64,000 nucleotides of DNA from Oscheius onirici (GCA_932521025.1 OW051470.1:3024501-3088500), one strand, 5' to 3'; counted from the stretch's first letter, positions 22,945 to 36,400 are shown. Program-made: numbers and translations. The notes: generated by a model not told the origin, from the sequence alone.

Positions 22945-25900
22945 ATGTCGGAGAAGCTGCTCCATCTTCAAGGCGTCCGCGGAGTGGCCATTCTCTTCGT
23001 GGTCCTCTTCCACTTCTTTCCAGCAAAATTCTCGAATGGATACATTGGAGTCGACATGTTTGTTCACTGAGAATTTTAAAATTTCTTCTTTTCAGATTCT
23101 TCATCCTATCCGGCTATCTGATGACACTGATGTTGGAGCGGAAGAAAGAGTTGACTCTGTCTGGAATTGTTGATTTCCTGTACAGGAGATGGAAGAGGAT
23201 TGTCCCTCTCTACTACCTCGTCATCCTGATAGTTCTTGGTGAGTTTGGTACATTTTGATCGGACTAGGCAGAATTAGCTGAACAAACAAATGTTTCTGTT
23301 GATTGTTCTGTGGACAGATACATAACAATACAACTGAAGCTCTTTTCCAAACAAGTGCCCAGACTCGCTGGGTCCTGCACAATTTGAGAATACTTGTGGA
23401 GATGTAAGACTATCCGATTGATTATCAGGATAGGTCTAAAATTTGCCTAAAAGTTTTTTTTTCAAAAACGAATTTTTTTGTGGTGATGAAAGTACTGAAA
23501 GTTAGCCATAAGAAGACAATTTACTACTGACTCTTACTCTGATTATTCGTTCCAGCTCTCGTCCAATTCGCCTCAGTCTCCATCCGAAAGACAAATGTCG
23601 AGTCTGGCTTTTTCGCTACTCTCTTCGCCACGAATCTCATTCGACCAAATGGAAACGATGGCTATTTTGCCAAAGTTCTTTTTTCTTAGATCTGTAGAAT
23701 CGTCAGTTAAGCTGGGAGTTGCTATCGACCTGTTCACTCACACCTGGTCTCTGGCACTGGAAATGCAGTTCTACTTTCTCTTTCCTCTCATCTTCTACGG
23801 ATTCAAGTCTCTCCCGAAAAAATTTGGAACACACTTTCTCGTCTTGCTCTGTGGGTTTTCGAAGTCAATAGATTAAAACATTTCAGGTGTTCTGTCGGGA
23901 GTCTTCTACCTAAAGACGGACCAGTTCCTTTCCTTCAACTCGGTCTTTTCGAGAATCTGGCAGTTTCTGACTGGTCTTCTTGGTTACTACTCATGTAGCA
24001 TGGACTCCTTCCAATATGAAAAACAAGCGATATTGTGTGTAGAAGAAGAAGAAGAGTTCCTTCCAAAGGAAGATCCTCTTCCAAAAGCAAGTCCACTTGT
24101 TTCTATCTGTCTTCTATCCCTTTGTCTGTTGGTAGTCTCTCCTCAGGAAGTTGCTTCCGACTTTGCCAGGTATGGTTTCTTCGAAATAAGAGACGAGCGT
24201 ACTCCGTTAGATTTTCGGAGTCCGGACCAATTTACTCGAATATAAACAATAGATTGACTGTTAGGCTAATTATGCAAATTGAAACGTTAGCTCCGTATCT
24301 TCCCTGAGTATGTAATGCTATCGGAGTATCTCGGATTTCCCTCTCTCTTCCAGGTTCAACACGGCTCTTATGACCTTTGTCGTCCTTCTCTACGGAAAAG
24401 GGTCATTCTTTTTGGAGAACAAGTACCTCGTCTACATTGGTGAAGTCTCATATGCTTGGTATCTGATACACTGGCCGATTGCAGCGATGTTGAAGCTTAG
24501 TCAGAGAAGTTCTACAGGTCAGTGATTACCGTAAGCTGGGAGTTTTTTTATTACAGCTGTGTAGTCTGTAAAGAGACTTCCTACTGACGAAGCTATATGA
24601 ATCCAATGCTATTCCAGAATTCCTTCTGGGGTTTGTGGTTTCCTTCGCTCTAGCCGTCCTTCTTCATGAATTCGTCGAAAATTACTACTTGAAGTGGGAA
24701 AAGGCTGTAGTAATTCTTCTTACTGTCATTCTTCTCTTGGGAAATCTAGGAGTTCTCTTGGCGCTAAGAGGTAGATATATTTACCTCATAAATGAGTTAA
24801 AAGTTACAGAACGCCTACCGACAGACCAATCGGACGAGTTCGAAAAGAAAGTCGCGTATTCGGGCAACGGAACAAAGTCCAAATACAATTATCCTTATGA
24901 CTTCATCAAGAGTATGACCTATGGGTACGAAAACAAAACTGCTGGTAAGTTAAGATTTTCTTTGTGAGTTTAGTCCGTCTGGGAATAAACTGGACACGAC
25001 AGAATCCTGTCCAACCGGGCCGCAGCCTCTCGACGACCTGACAGACTGAAATGCATAAGGTGTATCCAACTGATCTCGAATAAAGCTGCAGAATTCAGTT
25101 CGAAGAATCTAAAGTTGCAGAGTGAGCAGACGTTAGACAAAAACTGTACGTTAAATCTCGATAATCTCGCTACTCCGCACTATTTTTCTTGATTGCGTAT
25201 AAATGTTTTCTGAGAGGTTCTTCTCATTTAAACAAGGTTTACTTTTTCAGCCGAAAGAATCGCACTGAACGAGTTCTACCAGTCAACGGATATAAGAAGA
25301 TCTCTTTACGACTTTTGTCCGGAGTTCAGGAAGACTTCCAATCCGTCGGAACAGCGCTGCGAACTGAACGAGGTAGGTTCCATAGAATTAGAGAAATGGA
25401 TTTAGGGCGTGAACAAAACGGCCAATCTGACTCTCTTAGTTGTTGGGAACAGCTACGCCGGGAACATTATGAAAATTGTTCATGAGGAATGTAAGAGCAA
25501 AGTCTCACACATGGAGATATCTCTCACTGCAGGCAGGTTCTAGATATTCTTAGAACTTGTATTTTAGGATGTGAGTCACTCACGCGTTCTGACAGCAGTT
25601 ACTACAACTGCACATTCGACTATATGTTCCTGGACGCCATTCGAGAAGCTCAACCAGACTACCTGTTTATAGTTGAACGGTAACCAAGGAATTGAGCCAC
25701 AAATAGTTTCAGACATTTCCAATTAGGAGAAGTTAGAAACGGCCAGAATCCTTTCGTCGACGACTTTTTCAAGGTAACTTACCGTCATCCTTTTGAGCAT
25801 CTATAAGAACACTTGCATTTTTGATCCTTTTGTTTAGTTGGCAATGAAAAGAATGGAAGAGACGGAAAAGTTGGTCAAGAAGCAAATCTTCATTCTGGAC

Positions 25901-26289
25901 GCTTTCCCGGCAGTTTCCTGGGGAACAGTAGCGGCCAACATTAACAAGCTCAAGTCAGGAGTGGCCATCAATGACGTAAGGTTATCTTTTCACTGTCAAA
26001 AAAATAAATTAAGGGTGCACGAACCGTAATCGACACAAAATACATGGTAACGAAGCTGCGACTCCAGCGAATTGTGGACAACTGTCCGAAATGCCGACTG
26101 TTCGACTATACTAGCCAGTTCTTCTTCGACGGACAGTTCAAGGTGACTCCCTTTTTACAGAAATAACTACTCGTTTAGATTTACGACCCAAAATACTTTG
26201 TCAGTTTCTTTTCCGAGGGAAGTCATTTGACCCCGGCTGGCTGGGAGAGAGTTCGACCGTTGATACGGCATATTTGCGACAGACTGTGA
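22945..26289 (+). CDS. AT3-SGNH O-acyltransferase (oac family), tandem copy 1
   Basis: A multi-exon membrane acyltransferase. The N-terminal acyltransferase-3 part carries LQGVRGVAILFVVLFHFFP with the catalytic-type His, GVDIFFILSGYLMTLML, YRRWKRIVPLYYLVIL and HTWSLALEMQFYFLFP. After about ten membrane spans comes a C-terminal SGNH hydrolase-like domain with LLVVGNSYAGNIMKI and EGSHLTPAGWERV. The family transfers acyl groups across or at membranes to carbohydrate or lipid acceptors; the nematode substrates are largely unknown. Unlike copies 2 and 3, the loop after GLLGYYS begins CSMDSFQYEK and the intron near 24168-24353 is longer. Like all three copies it has a frame problem at 23675-23717, so functionality is uncertain. 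Confidence 0.8.
23675..23717 (+). other. Frame-disrupting 43-nt segment in copy 1
   Basis: Between the in-frame text NGNDGYFAK and VAIDLFTHTWSL lies a 43-nt segment bounded by GTT direct repeats, with in-frame stops. No GT-AG splice choice here restores the frame: tested acceptors at TTAG, TGTAG, GTCAG and GGGAG all leave it wrong. A GC donor at GATG|GC would restore it but drops conserved residues. Confidence 0.6.
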
Positions 26290-26689
26290 TTACAAACTAG
26301 AATCATATCTGTTCCCTATAATAATATTCTTTTTAGCCTTGAAGCACAAACTGCTTAATACACGTTCATGATCTGATACGTCTATCGACTTCGAGTGTTG
26401 TTCCTGTCGAAAGAAACTCTTGTCCTACAGTATACATAGTTTCGCAAAAAGGCACAATTCCTCTGTTCACAGAAATCACCGTCTGGGCACAGTTAGACGT
26501 GATCTTAGTCTTCTTCGGATATTGTGACTCCAAGCCATTGTCATTGGGAGAAGACTTCATACTTATGGCTACGCTGTGGCCAAAAGACCAAAAGTTCAAA
26601 ACTGAACGGCCAACTATACGTTAACGACGGTTGTTGCCATCCTCTTAGATTTCAATGGATTTAGCGTCAGCACGGACTACAACGGAATC

Positions 26690-26871
26690 GGGTGGAGATG
26701 GAAGGAACATAAATGTTATCATAAAAATATAATATAAATGTTTACTTTACGGGTGGAGATGAAAGGAACATAAATCTTATCATAAAAATATAATATAAAT
26801 GTTTACTTTACGGGTAGAGATGGAAGGAACATAAATGTTATCATTAAAATATAATATAAATGTTTACTTTA
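26690..26871. repeat. Three-copy 61-bp tandem repeat
   Basis: Units start at 26690, 26751 and 26812 with GGGTGGAGATGGAAGGAACA or close variants and end in TTTACTTTAC. Copies differ at only a few bases. No coding capacity. Confidence 0.85.
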
Positions 26872-26874
26872 GTT

Positions 26875-27150
26875 TACACCAGCGCGCCTGCGGCACTCAC
26901 GCACGTAACAACTTCTGCTCACGTTTTGATTACCATCCAGCTTGACTAATCTGTTGAAAAAACCTAGTTTGTTTCGACTAACTTGTTTCCACTCCAAGTT
27001 CAAAAGTGACCACTTAATCCTGACAATTTCTAACTTGTCGCAACGAATCTCGTGGCCATGGACAAACATAAACAGAGTCCACCACAGACACTATTGCGCT
27101 TTAGTAGTAGAGAGATCGAAAAAACATAATGCGGAAACATCAAGTTCAAC
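26875..27150 (+). repeat. Rep-A dispersed repeat, near-complete copy
   Basis: Contains the recurring phrase CGAATCTCGTGGCCATGGAC, then ACAGAGTCCACCACAGACAC and GCGCTTTAGTAGTAGAGAGA. The same family occurs at 1215-1300, 29700-29805, 40700-41065 (inverted), 49355-49620 (inverted) and 50480-50755. No transposase or clear terminal repeats are visible. Confidence 0.7.
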
Positions 27151-27691
27151 ACTGCCACTCTATTTTTTTCGAGCTCGAAATCTGATTTCTTTGAATCCAG
27201 CCGTGACGATACGATTTCGTATACAGAGAGCTCGGATGATATACACAGATCTCGGACAGATTACCTGAACCTAAAATTTTGATCTGACAATAAGCCAGCT
27301 CCTCTTGTTCGATTGCAGACCTTCCTTACCCTCTTCGATTTCTTGGCGACTGATTTTTATCTGATTGATATCCCTCGAAGCCATCAAACGAACGAATTGA
27401 TATTTTTAGATTGCGACTTTGAAATTGGCTAGTGAAAATAAACCCATTTTTTCGCCGTTTTAACCTTTAACCAACAAGTAGAGTCGCTACGGAATTGTCT
27501 CTGTTTTCCGCTCTCTGAGTTTTGTACTTAGCGCGTTCCTTGAACAAAAACGAATGTGTTGCAGCACAACCGATTCTTCCTCATTCACGTTCTCATGAAC
27601 GGAAATCAGCAAGCTACGACCATTGCTCGGTGGCGTCCTTATTTTCTTTTCATGAATTATACACCATGCTCTCCCACTCTCCTGGAATGTT

Positions 27692-27787
27692 CCTATGGAA
27701 ACAGTCCAAATTTTATGGTACCTCCTATCACTATAATTTCCTATGGAAACAGTCCAAATTTTATGGTACCTCCTATCACCATAGTGT
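27692..27787. repeat. Two-copy 48-bp tandem repeat
   Basis: CCTATGGAAACAGTCCAAAT starts at 27692 and again at 27740, each followed by TTTATGGTACCTCCTATCAC. Confidence 0.85.
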
Positions 27788-28958
27788 GCCATCGTTTGAC
27801 AACAATTAATATATTCTTTATCAGATCCCCGACATCTGCTTCAACGCTCGAGGAGTGGCCTCCGGATGCCTAGCCACTTCTTCCGAAGTAGATTGTCAAA
27901 TGACTCTAAAGATAAAGTCTGACAAACCCTCGATGAGTTTTTGATCTGACCTCTTCCTTCTGCCACAGTTGGTCAAAAACTTTTTGACAATTATATTCCG
28001 ATCCTCGATCTCAATCTTTGTCGCATTGTGCTATTTATAGGGGGTTACAAAACCTTCGAGAGTGAAAATCTTTCACGTACTTTCCATTTTTGTCTGTAGG
28101 TTGTCTCTCTTGTCCTGTTGTCTTGTATCCAAGCAGCAGCCTCCGCTATTTAGAAGGTACGCCCTTCTAGTGCTAAAGTTACCTACTATTCATCATATAT
28201 TCCTTGGCTTGACCCACTCGAAGTCTGTATGGGAACTACCGAATGCGGAAGCCAAGCCTTCGAAATTCTGGCTCCCAATAGTGACTCGTCTAAACTTGTT
28301 CCTACTAACTCCTTTCACCTTATTGGTGCGCCTTCTGTTTTTGATCTTTCTTTACTAAAGTGCAAGGGTGTCCGTTCGTCTGTCTGTCCGTCCGTAGTGG
28401 TGTCCGCAGTTGTCGAAACTAGTGGAACATGTCAAGTTTTGTCATGTTAATCTTTTATCGAGCGAGATAGTTTTGTCAGGGGATCGTATCGTTGAGAATT
28501 TGTTAGAAGGTAGAACAACCAAGAGAGTCTCACTGAGGCTCAGGCGCAGCTTGCCACCAAAATAGGGAGGCGGCGCAAGCTGCCGTAGGCTGCTATTGTC
28601 AAGTAAAACGATACCAAAAACATTGCGAAAGAGACAGAACTACGCTCAGAAAAAAAGGAAGAAGCAGCAGACAGAACTACGTCGGTGTCTGCGTCTGTGA
28701 GTATGGTAGCTAAACAACGGAGTTTTGTTCGCTGATTAGTATTGGAAGTATGTAGTAAGAAGTTGGGGAGAATATGGGTCTATGAGGACTTTGTTTCTGC
28801 TGTGATTCCCGAACAAAAGGATTTCCATTGGTTCAGGCAAGAGATATATGGGTGGGGTTGGTAACTCTGACAAGAGCGTTGCAAACTTTGTTCTTGTCAA
28901 TTTTGTGGGCAGGAAAGATCCACACTCCTTTTCAGACCCTTCCAATAGCATCACATTC

Positions 28959-31900
28959 ATGTCGGAGAAGCTGCTCCATCTTCAAGGCGTCCGCGGAGTG
29001 GCCATTCTCTTCGTGGTCCTCTTCCACTTCTTTCCAGCAAAATTCTCGAATGGATACATTGGAGTCGACATGTTTGTTCACTGAGAATTTTAAAATTTCT
29101 TCTTTTCAGATTCTTCATCCTATCCGGCTATCTGATGACACTGATGTTGGAGCGGAAGAAAGAGTTGACTCTGTCTGGAATTGTTGATTTCCTGTACAGG
29201 AGATGGAAGAGGATTGTCCCTCTCTACTACCTCGTCATCCTGATAGTTCTTGGTGAGTTTGGTACATTTTGATCGGACTAGGCAGAATTAGCTGAACAAA
29301 CAAATTTTACGTTATCCTCTGCACAAAAGTTTTGAATTCGGTTACCTGAAGTTCTTAATACACAATACTCACCTCTTTCATTACTATCCAACCGGTGACA
29401 ACCTTTGGTATGCACAGGACACTCGAGCTGGGTCCATACATCGCCCTTCGATTCTTATCGAAAAGTGATTACACCCAAACCTACATAGAGTCATAAGCAT
29501 CCGTCCACTAGGACCGAGTAACAAATTTGTGGCCTGGTGGCTACGTAATGTCATAATCCTTTGTCTGTTCTTTATATACAACCTCTCCATTTTTATCTCC
29601 AACATGTACTTCTTTGAACTTCACGTTGTCAATCTTTCCCTTCCTACTCACTGCCCATGCAACAATAGAAACGACTGTTGTTTCAACAAGTCCAGAAGTG
29701 ACTTGCTATATAATCCACTACAATTTCTAACTTGTCGCGACGAATCTCGTGGTCTCGGAGAAACAAACAGTCACAGAATCAGCCACAGACACCATAGTTT
29801 AGATTCTTTTCAGCTCTCGTCCAATTCGCCTCAGTCTCCATCCGAAAGACAAATGTCGAGTCTGGCTTTTTCGCTACTCTCTTCGCCACGAATCTCATTC
29901 GACCAAATGGAAACGATGGCTATTTTGCCAAAGTTCTTTTTTCTTAGATCTGTAGAATCGTCAGTTAAGCTGGGAGTTGCTATCGACCTGTTCACTCACA
30001 CCTGGTCTCTGGCACTGGAAATGCAGTTCTACTTTCTCTTTCCTCTCATCTTCTACGGATTCAAGTCTCTCCCGAAAAAATTTGGAACACACTTTCTCGT
30101 CTTGCTCTGTGGGTTTTCGAAGTCAATAGATTAAAACATTTCAGGTGTTCTGTCGGGAGTCTTCTACCTAAAGACGGACCAGTTCCTTTCCTTCAACTCG
30201 GTCTTTTCGAGAATCTGGCAGTTTCTGACTGGTCTTCTTGGTTACTACTCATACCCGAAAGAAACCTCCCAAACAATATCAAAGCAAGGAATCTGTCTGG
30301 AAGAAGAGGAAGATTTCCTTCCAGAGAAAAAACATCTTCCAAACGCTTTTCCGAATTTGTCCCCTCTCGTCTCTATCTGTCTATTATCGCTCTGTCTTCT
30401 TGTAGTCGCATCTCAAGAGATTGCTTCCGACTATGTTAGGTAGACTTCTGTTTATCTTCAGCTCATAATTCCAGATTCAACACGGCTCTTATGACCTTTG
30501 TCGTCCTTCTCTACGGAAAAGGGTCATTCTTTTTGGAAAACAAGTACCTCGTCTACATTGGAGAAGTTTCTTACGCTTGGTATATGTTACACTGGCCGAT
30601 TGTAGCCATTTTGAAACTGAGCGATAGCGGTCTTGCAGGTAATATACGAATTAGGTGTGCCTTCTGGTTAGAAGGGCTTACGAACGAGACGGAAGGAAGG
30701 AAAAGAACAACTTGAATTGACTTTTGCGTCAAGAAGAGAAGAAAACACGAGTTTTGTGGTTGTAATTTATAAAAAGAGAAAGTAAACCACAAGTTGACGT
30801 AAACTGGGAAGATAAAATAGGATTTACAACGTAAATACGAGGAAAACCTAGCAAAGCTCTCGCGCCGTCAACGAGACTTGAGGGTCAAAAGGTAAAATTC
30901 AAAGGGGAAGGCGGGAAATTTAAATTTGAACAAAACACGGGAAGAACAGGGAAAATAGGTGAATCACAACAGAAGAAAGGGAATGTAACTTACGAGCGAG
31001 CAGCTTACAAGTTACACGTTGACCAAATAAACTCAGTTTTATTCCAGATGTACTTTTGGGAATTGTCGTCTCATTCGCTCTATCCGTTCTTCTCCACGAG
31101 TTCTTCGAAAACTACTATTTGAAATGGAAAAAGGCTACAATAATTGTTTTTACAGTTATTCTCCTGTTTGGAAATCTGGGAGTTATATGGTCCATAAACG
31201 GTAAGCTAGTTTATATTTTTGATAAATTTAAAGTACAGCCAACTTACCATCCGACCAATCCGATGAACTCGAATCAAAAGAAGGCTTTTTGGTGACCAAT
31301 AGGACAATGTCCAAGTACAACTATCCGTATGATTTCATCGAGAGTATGACTTTTGGATACGAGAACAAAACCAACAGTGAGTTCAGAGTTTTCTCTTGAA
31401 AGACCCGGTCGGTGTTTGGGATAAGATAGTGGACGGAACTACTTAAAGTGCAGGTTAAATGGTTCTGATGGAAGTTCGTAGGGAAGGGTTCTGAAATTTC
31501 GGAGAGTTGAGATAAGACGCAGAGATTGTCCACCATTCCTTGTAATCGCGGTGATCCGGACTGTATTTCTAGATTGCGTAGTTTGAACCTTGTGCAGATA
31601 AATGTTTTCTGTGACGTTCCCTCTTCTCTAAACAAACCTGTTTTCAGCCGAAAGAATCGCACTGAACGAGTTCTACCAGTCAACGGATATAAGAAGATCT
31701 CTTTACGACTTTTGTCCGGAGTTCAGGAAGACTTCCAATCCGTCGGAACAGCGCTGCGAACTGAACGAGGTAGGTTCCATAGAATTAGAGAAATGGATTT
31801 AGGGCGTGAACAAAACGGCCAATCTGACTCTCTTAGTTGTTGGGAACAGCTACGCCGGGAACATTATGAAAATTGTTCATGAGGAATGTAAGAGCAAAGT

Positions 31901-32686
31901 CTCACACATGGAGATATCTCTCACTGCAGGCAGGTTCTAGATATTCTTAGAACTTGTATTTTAGGATGTGAGTCACTCACGCGTTCTGACAGCAGTTACT
32001 ACAACTGCACATTCGACTATATGTTCCTGGACGCCATTCGAGAAGCTCAACCAGACTACCTGTTTATAGTTGAACGGTAACCAAGGAATTGAGCCACAAA
32101 TAGTTTCAGACATTTCCAATTAGGAGAAGTTAGAAACGGCCAGAATCCTTTCGTCGACGACTTTTTCAAGGTAACTTACCGTCATCCTTTTGAGCATCTA
32201 TAAGAACACTTGCATTTTTGATCCTTTTGTTTAGTTGGCAATGAAAAGAATGGAAGAGACGGAAAAGTTGGTCAAGAAGCAAATCTTCATTCTGGACGCT
32301 TTCCCGGCAGTTTCCTGGGGAACAGTAGCGGCCAACATTAACAAGCTCAAGTCAGGAGTGGCCATCAATGACGTAAGGTTATCTTTTCACTGTCAAAAAA
32401 ATAAATTAAGGGTGCACGAACCGTAATCGACACAAAATACATGGTAACGAAGCTGCGACTCCAGCGAATTGTGGACAACTGTCCGAAATGCCGACTGTTC
32501 GACTATACTAGCCAGTTCTTCTTCGACGGACAGTTCAAGGTGACTCCCTTTTTACAGAAATAACTACTCGTTTAGATTTACGACCCAAAATACTTTGTCA
32601 GTTTCTTTTCCGAGGGAAGTCATTTGACCCCGGCTGGCTGGGAGAGAGTTCGACCGTTGATACGGCATATTTGCGACAGACTGTGA
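28959..32686 (+). CDS. AT3-SGNH O-acyltransferase (oac family), tandem copy 2
   Basis: Same domain order as copy 1: acyltransferase-3 membrane part followed by an SGNH domain ending in EGSHLTPAGWERV and CDRL. The first 347 nt from the ATG match copies 1 and 3. The second intron is unique: it contains a Rep-A fragment (29700-29805) in place of the intron text of the other copies. The middle (29811-30642) matches copy 3, and the SGNH half (31641-32691) matches copy 1. A 400-bp intron (30640-31045) separates the last two membrane exons; in copy 3 the equivalent intron is under 50 bp. The 43-nt frame-breaking segment begins at 29933. Substrate unknown. Confidence 0.8.
29700..29805 (+). repeat. 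Rep-A fragment inside an intron
   Basis: CTAACTTGTCGCGACGAATC followed by TCGTGG and AGCCACAGACACCATAG, matching the Rep-A family. It lies in the second intron of acyltransferase copy 2 and is absent from the equivalent introns of copies 1 and 3. Confidence 0.6.
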
Positions 32687-33454
32687 TTACATAGGCATTA
32701 ACGAATGAAATTCTATTTTTAAAATTGAAGCACAGAGAAAGACCGATCAGATAATTCAAATTATTGTACGTTGTAACTTTGTTTACTCCAGTCAAATGCC
32801 ATTTGGAGAGGAGACTTGTAGGCAAAAAAAGACGAAGTTCAAAACAGGCATGAGAACCAAAACGGCGGTTGTTGCCGTCAACCAACCTCAGCGGGCAATC
32901 TTGCTCCATCGAGAAATTGTAACCTGGGACCTCCTGTAAACGAGCCGTACTCCTTCATGATACAGAGGAGCTCTACCACGGCAACGGACCCTAAGGGCCA
33001 GGTCTGTGGAAAAGGACGCGACAACATTTTATGGTGCTCCCTATCTCATTTTTAATTGTACATCCCCTCATCGTTTGCATACCAGCTAGACCCCTTATCA
33101 GATTCCCTATTATCATTTTCCGCTGTTCGACAACCTCTCCCAGGCGTCGGAGGAGTGGTCAATCTCTTCCTTTCAAATCAATTCCCAAGTAATTTCTCAA
33201 CTCAAAGACTAAAACATCAGCAGGTGATTTGTTGATCTGACCTAAAGAGACTCTTTAATCCAGCACAGCTAGTCAAACAATTTTTCGACAAGCACGCATT
33301 AATTTTTGCGATCATTCCATTATTTCTCGAGACCAGCAAAAGCTTCGAGTTTGGACATCGATTGAAAGTTTTCCTGTAACTGTTCTGCTTGTACCTTCCT
33401 TCTTTTTTGTCCTGCCTCCTTACATCGAATCCCCCTCCGTTTCAGATCCCTCCA
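32687..33454. other. Intergenic region between acyltransferase copies 2 and 3
   Basis: No gene is seen. The sequence is a diverged relative of the copy 1-copy 2 spacer, consistent with duplication of gene plus flank. The block shared with copy 1 begins at 33428, 27 bases before the ATG. Confidence 0.5.
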
Positions 33455-36400
33455 ATGTCGGAGAAGCTGCTCCATCTTCAAGGCGTCCGCGGAGTGGCCA
33501 TTCTCTTCGTGGTCCTCTTCCACTTCTTTCCAGCAAAATTCTCGAATGGATACATTGGAGTCGACATGTTTGTTCACTGAGAATTTTAAAATTTCTTCTT
33601 TTCAGATTCTTCATCCTATCCGGCTATCTGATGACACTGATGTTGGAGCGGAAGAAAGAGTTGACTCTGTCTGGAATTGTTGATTTCCTGTACAGGAGAT
33701 GGAAGAGGATTGTCCCTCTCTACTACCTCGTCATCCTGATAGTTCTTGGTGAGTTTGGTACATTTTGATCGGACTAGGCAGAATTAGCTGAACAAACAAA
33801 TGTTTCTGTTGATTGTTCTGTGGACAGATACATAACAATACAACTGAAGCTCTTTTCCAAACAAGTGCCCAGACTCGCTGGGTCCTGCACAATTTGAGAA
33901 TACTTGTGGAGATGTAAGACTATCCGATTGATTATCAGGATAGGTCTAAAATTTGCCTAAAAGTTTTTTTTTCAAAAACGAATTTTTTTGTGGTGATGAA
34001 AGTACTGAAAGTTAGCCATAAGAAGACAATTTACTACTGACTCTTACTCTGATTATTCGTTCCAGCTCTCGTCCAATTCGCCTCAGTCTCCATCCGAAAG
34101 ACAAATGTCGAGTCTGGCTTTTTCGCTACTCTCTTCGCCACGAATCTCATTCGACCAAATGGAAACGATGGCTATTTTGCCAAAGTTCTTTTTTCTTAGA
34201 TCTGTAGAATCGTCAGTTAAGCTGGGAGTTGCTATCGACCTGTTCACTCACACCTGGTCTCTGGCACTGGAAATGCAGTTCTACTTTCTCTTTCCTCTCA
34301 TCTTCTACGGATTCAAGTCTCTCCCGAAAAAATTTGGAACACACTTTCTCGTCTTGCTCTGTGGGTTTTCGAAGTCAATAGATTAAAACATTTCAGGTGT
34401 TCTGTCGGGAGTCTTCTACCTAAAGACGGACCAGTTCCTTTCCTTCAACTCGGTCTTTTCGAGAATCTGGCAGTTTCTGACTGGTCTTCTTGGTTACTAC
34501 TCATACCCGAAAGAAACCTCCCAAACAATATCAAAGCAAGGAATCTGTCTGGAAGAAGAGGAAGATTTCCTTCCAGAGAAAAAACATCTTCCAAACGCTT
34601 TTCCGAATTTGTCCCCTCTCGTCTCTATCTGTCTATTATCGCTCTGTCTTCTTGTAGTCGCATCTCAAGAGATTGCTTCCGACTATGTTAGGTAGACTTC
34701 TGTTTATCTTCAGCTCATAATTCCAGATTCAACACGGCTCTTATGACCTTTGTCGTCCTTCTCTACGGAAAAGGGTCATTCTTTTTGGAAAACAAGTACC
34801 TCGTCTACATTGGAGAAGTTTCTTACGCTTGGTATATGTTACACTGGCCGATTGTAGCCATTTTGAAACTGAGCGATAGCGGTCTTGCAGGTAAGAACAA
34901 AGAGTACGATAACTAATTTGAGTCTTCCAGAACTCCTTCTGGGAATTGTCGTCTCATTCGCTCTAGCCGTTCTTCTTCATGAATTCTTCGAAAAGTACTA
35001 CCTAAAGTGGGAAAAGGCTACAATAATTGTTCTTACTGTTATTCTCCTGTTGGGAAATCTCGGAATGCTCGTATCCATAAAGGGTAGATCAAACGTTCTC
35101 AGTGTCCGAAACTAAAGATTCCAGAAACCCTACCAGCTGACCAATCGGACGAGCTTGAATCAAAAGGAGTCTTCTTTTCTGGAAATGGAACAATGTCCAA
35201 ATACAATTATCCGTATGACTTTATGGAAAATATTACCTATGGATTTGAGAACAAACCGGCTTGTGAGTTCAGAACTTTGATCGATAGACCTTCTTGCCTG
35301 TACCACTTGGAAATCTCTCTGGAAGATTACTTTTTTTAGAAGAAAGGTCTCATAAAATCTAGAACAAAGTGGACAGTTAGGGTGAGAGATCCCGAATAAT
35401 AGACTGAAGATCATTCCCTTCTAATCAGCCATTTCCAGCTCAAATAATCGCTCTGAACGAGTACTACCAGGCAAAGGATCTCGACAGATCTTTGAAACAC
35501 TTCTGTCCAAAGTTCAAAAAAACTCAGAATCCGTCAGAAAAACGTTGTGAAATGAACGAGGTAAAGAGTGAAATCCGTAGAAAGGCATAAGATTCAGGGA
35601 GTGAACAAAACGGCCAATTTGACTCTCTTGGTTGTTGGGAACAGCTACGCCGGGAATATTATGAAAATTGTTCATGAGGAATGTAAGAGCAAAGTCTCGC
35701 ATTTGGAGATTTCGTTCACTGGAGGTAGTTTCTGCAAGTTTTCTTAGAACTTAAGTTGAGGATGTGAATCACTCACCCGTTCTGATAGCAGCAAGTGGTT
35801 CAATTGTTCGCACGATAGTATGTTTCTGGACGCCATTAGAGAAATTAAGCCGGATTATTTGTTCATTATTGAAAAGTAAAAATAAAAGAGTGAAAACTAA
35901 GAAAAGTTTCAGGCATTTCCAGCTGGGAGTGGTTAAAAATGGGCAGAATCCATTCGTCGACGATTTCTTCAAGGTAATCCGTATACTTTTGCGAATAACC
36001 TCGTTTCAAGTTGGCTATGAAGCGAATGGAAGAGACGGAAAAGTTGGTCAAGAAACAGATCGTCGTTTTGGATGCTTTTCCGCAAATTCCTTGGGGGACG
36101 ATCACGGCCATGAAAAGCAAACTGAAGGCAGGGAAGCCGATTAATGATGTAATGATGTCCATACCTTTTTTATCGTTGAAATGTTCAGGCTGCAAGATAC
36201 ATAATCGATACAGCTTATATGGTTAGCAAGCTCCGATTGCAGCGAATTGTTGACAACTGTCAGAAATGCCGACTGTTCGACTATGCTTCGCGGTTTTTCA
36301 TTGACGGACGCTTCAAAGTATGTTGTTTTGGAGAGAGAAATATCATGTTTTCAGACCTACGATCCCAAACATTTTGTCAGCTTCTTTACTGAAGGAAGTC

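Larger units (their letters stand above)
26289..28958. other. Intergenic region between acyltransferase copies 1 and 2
   Basis: No gene is seen. It holds a 61-bp tandem repeat (26690-26871), a Rep-A dispersed repeat (about 26875-27150) and a 48-bp tandem repeat (27692-27787). The interval 27700-28020 resembles 33030-33310 upstream of copy 3 (both contain ATTTTATGGT and a 'TTTTTGA/GTTGATCTGACCT' region). The text near 26590-26640 resembles that near 32840-32885. These are degenerate flanks of older duplication units. Confidence 0.5.

Noticed and set aside
26690-26871. CRISPR-like array
   Set aside because: The units are contiguous with no unique spacers, and the window is clearly eukaryotic.
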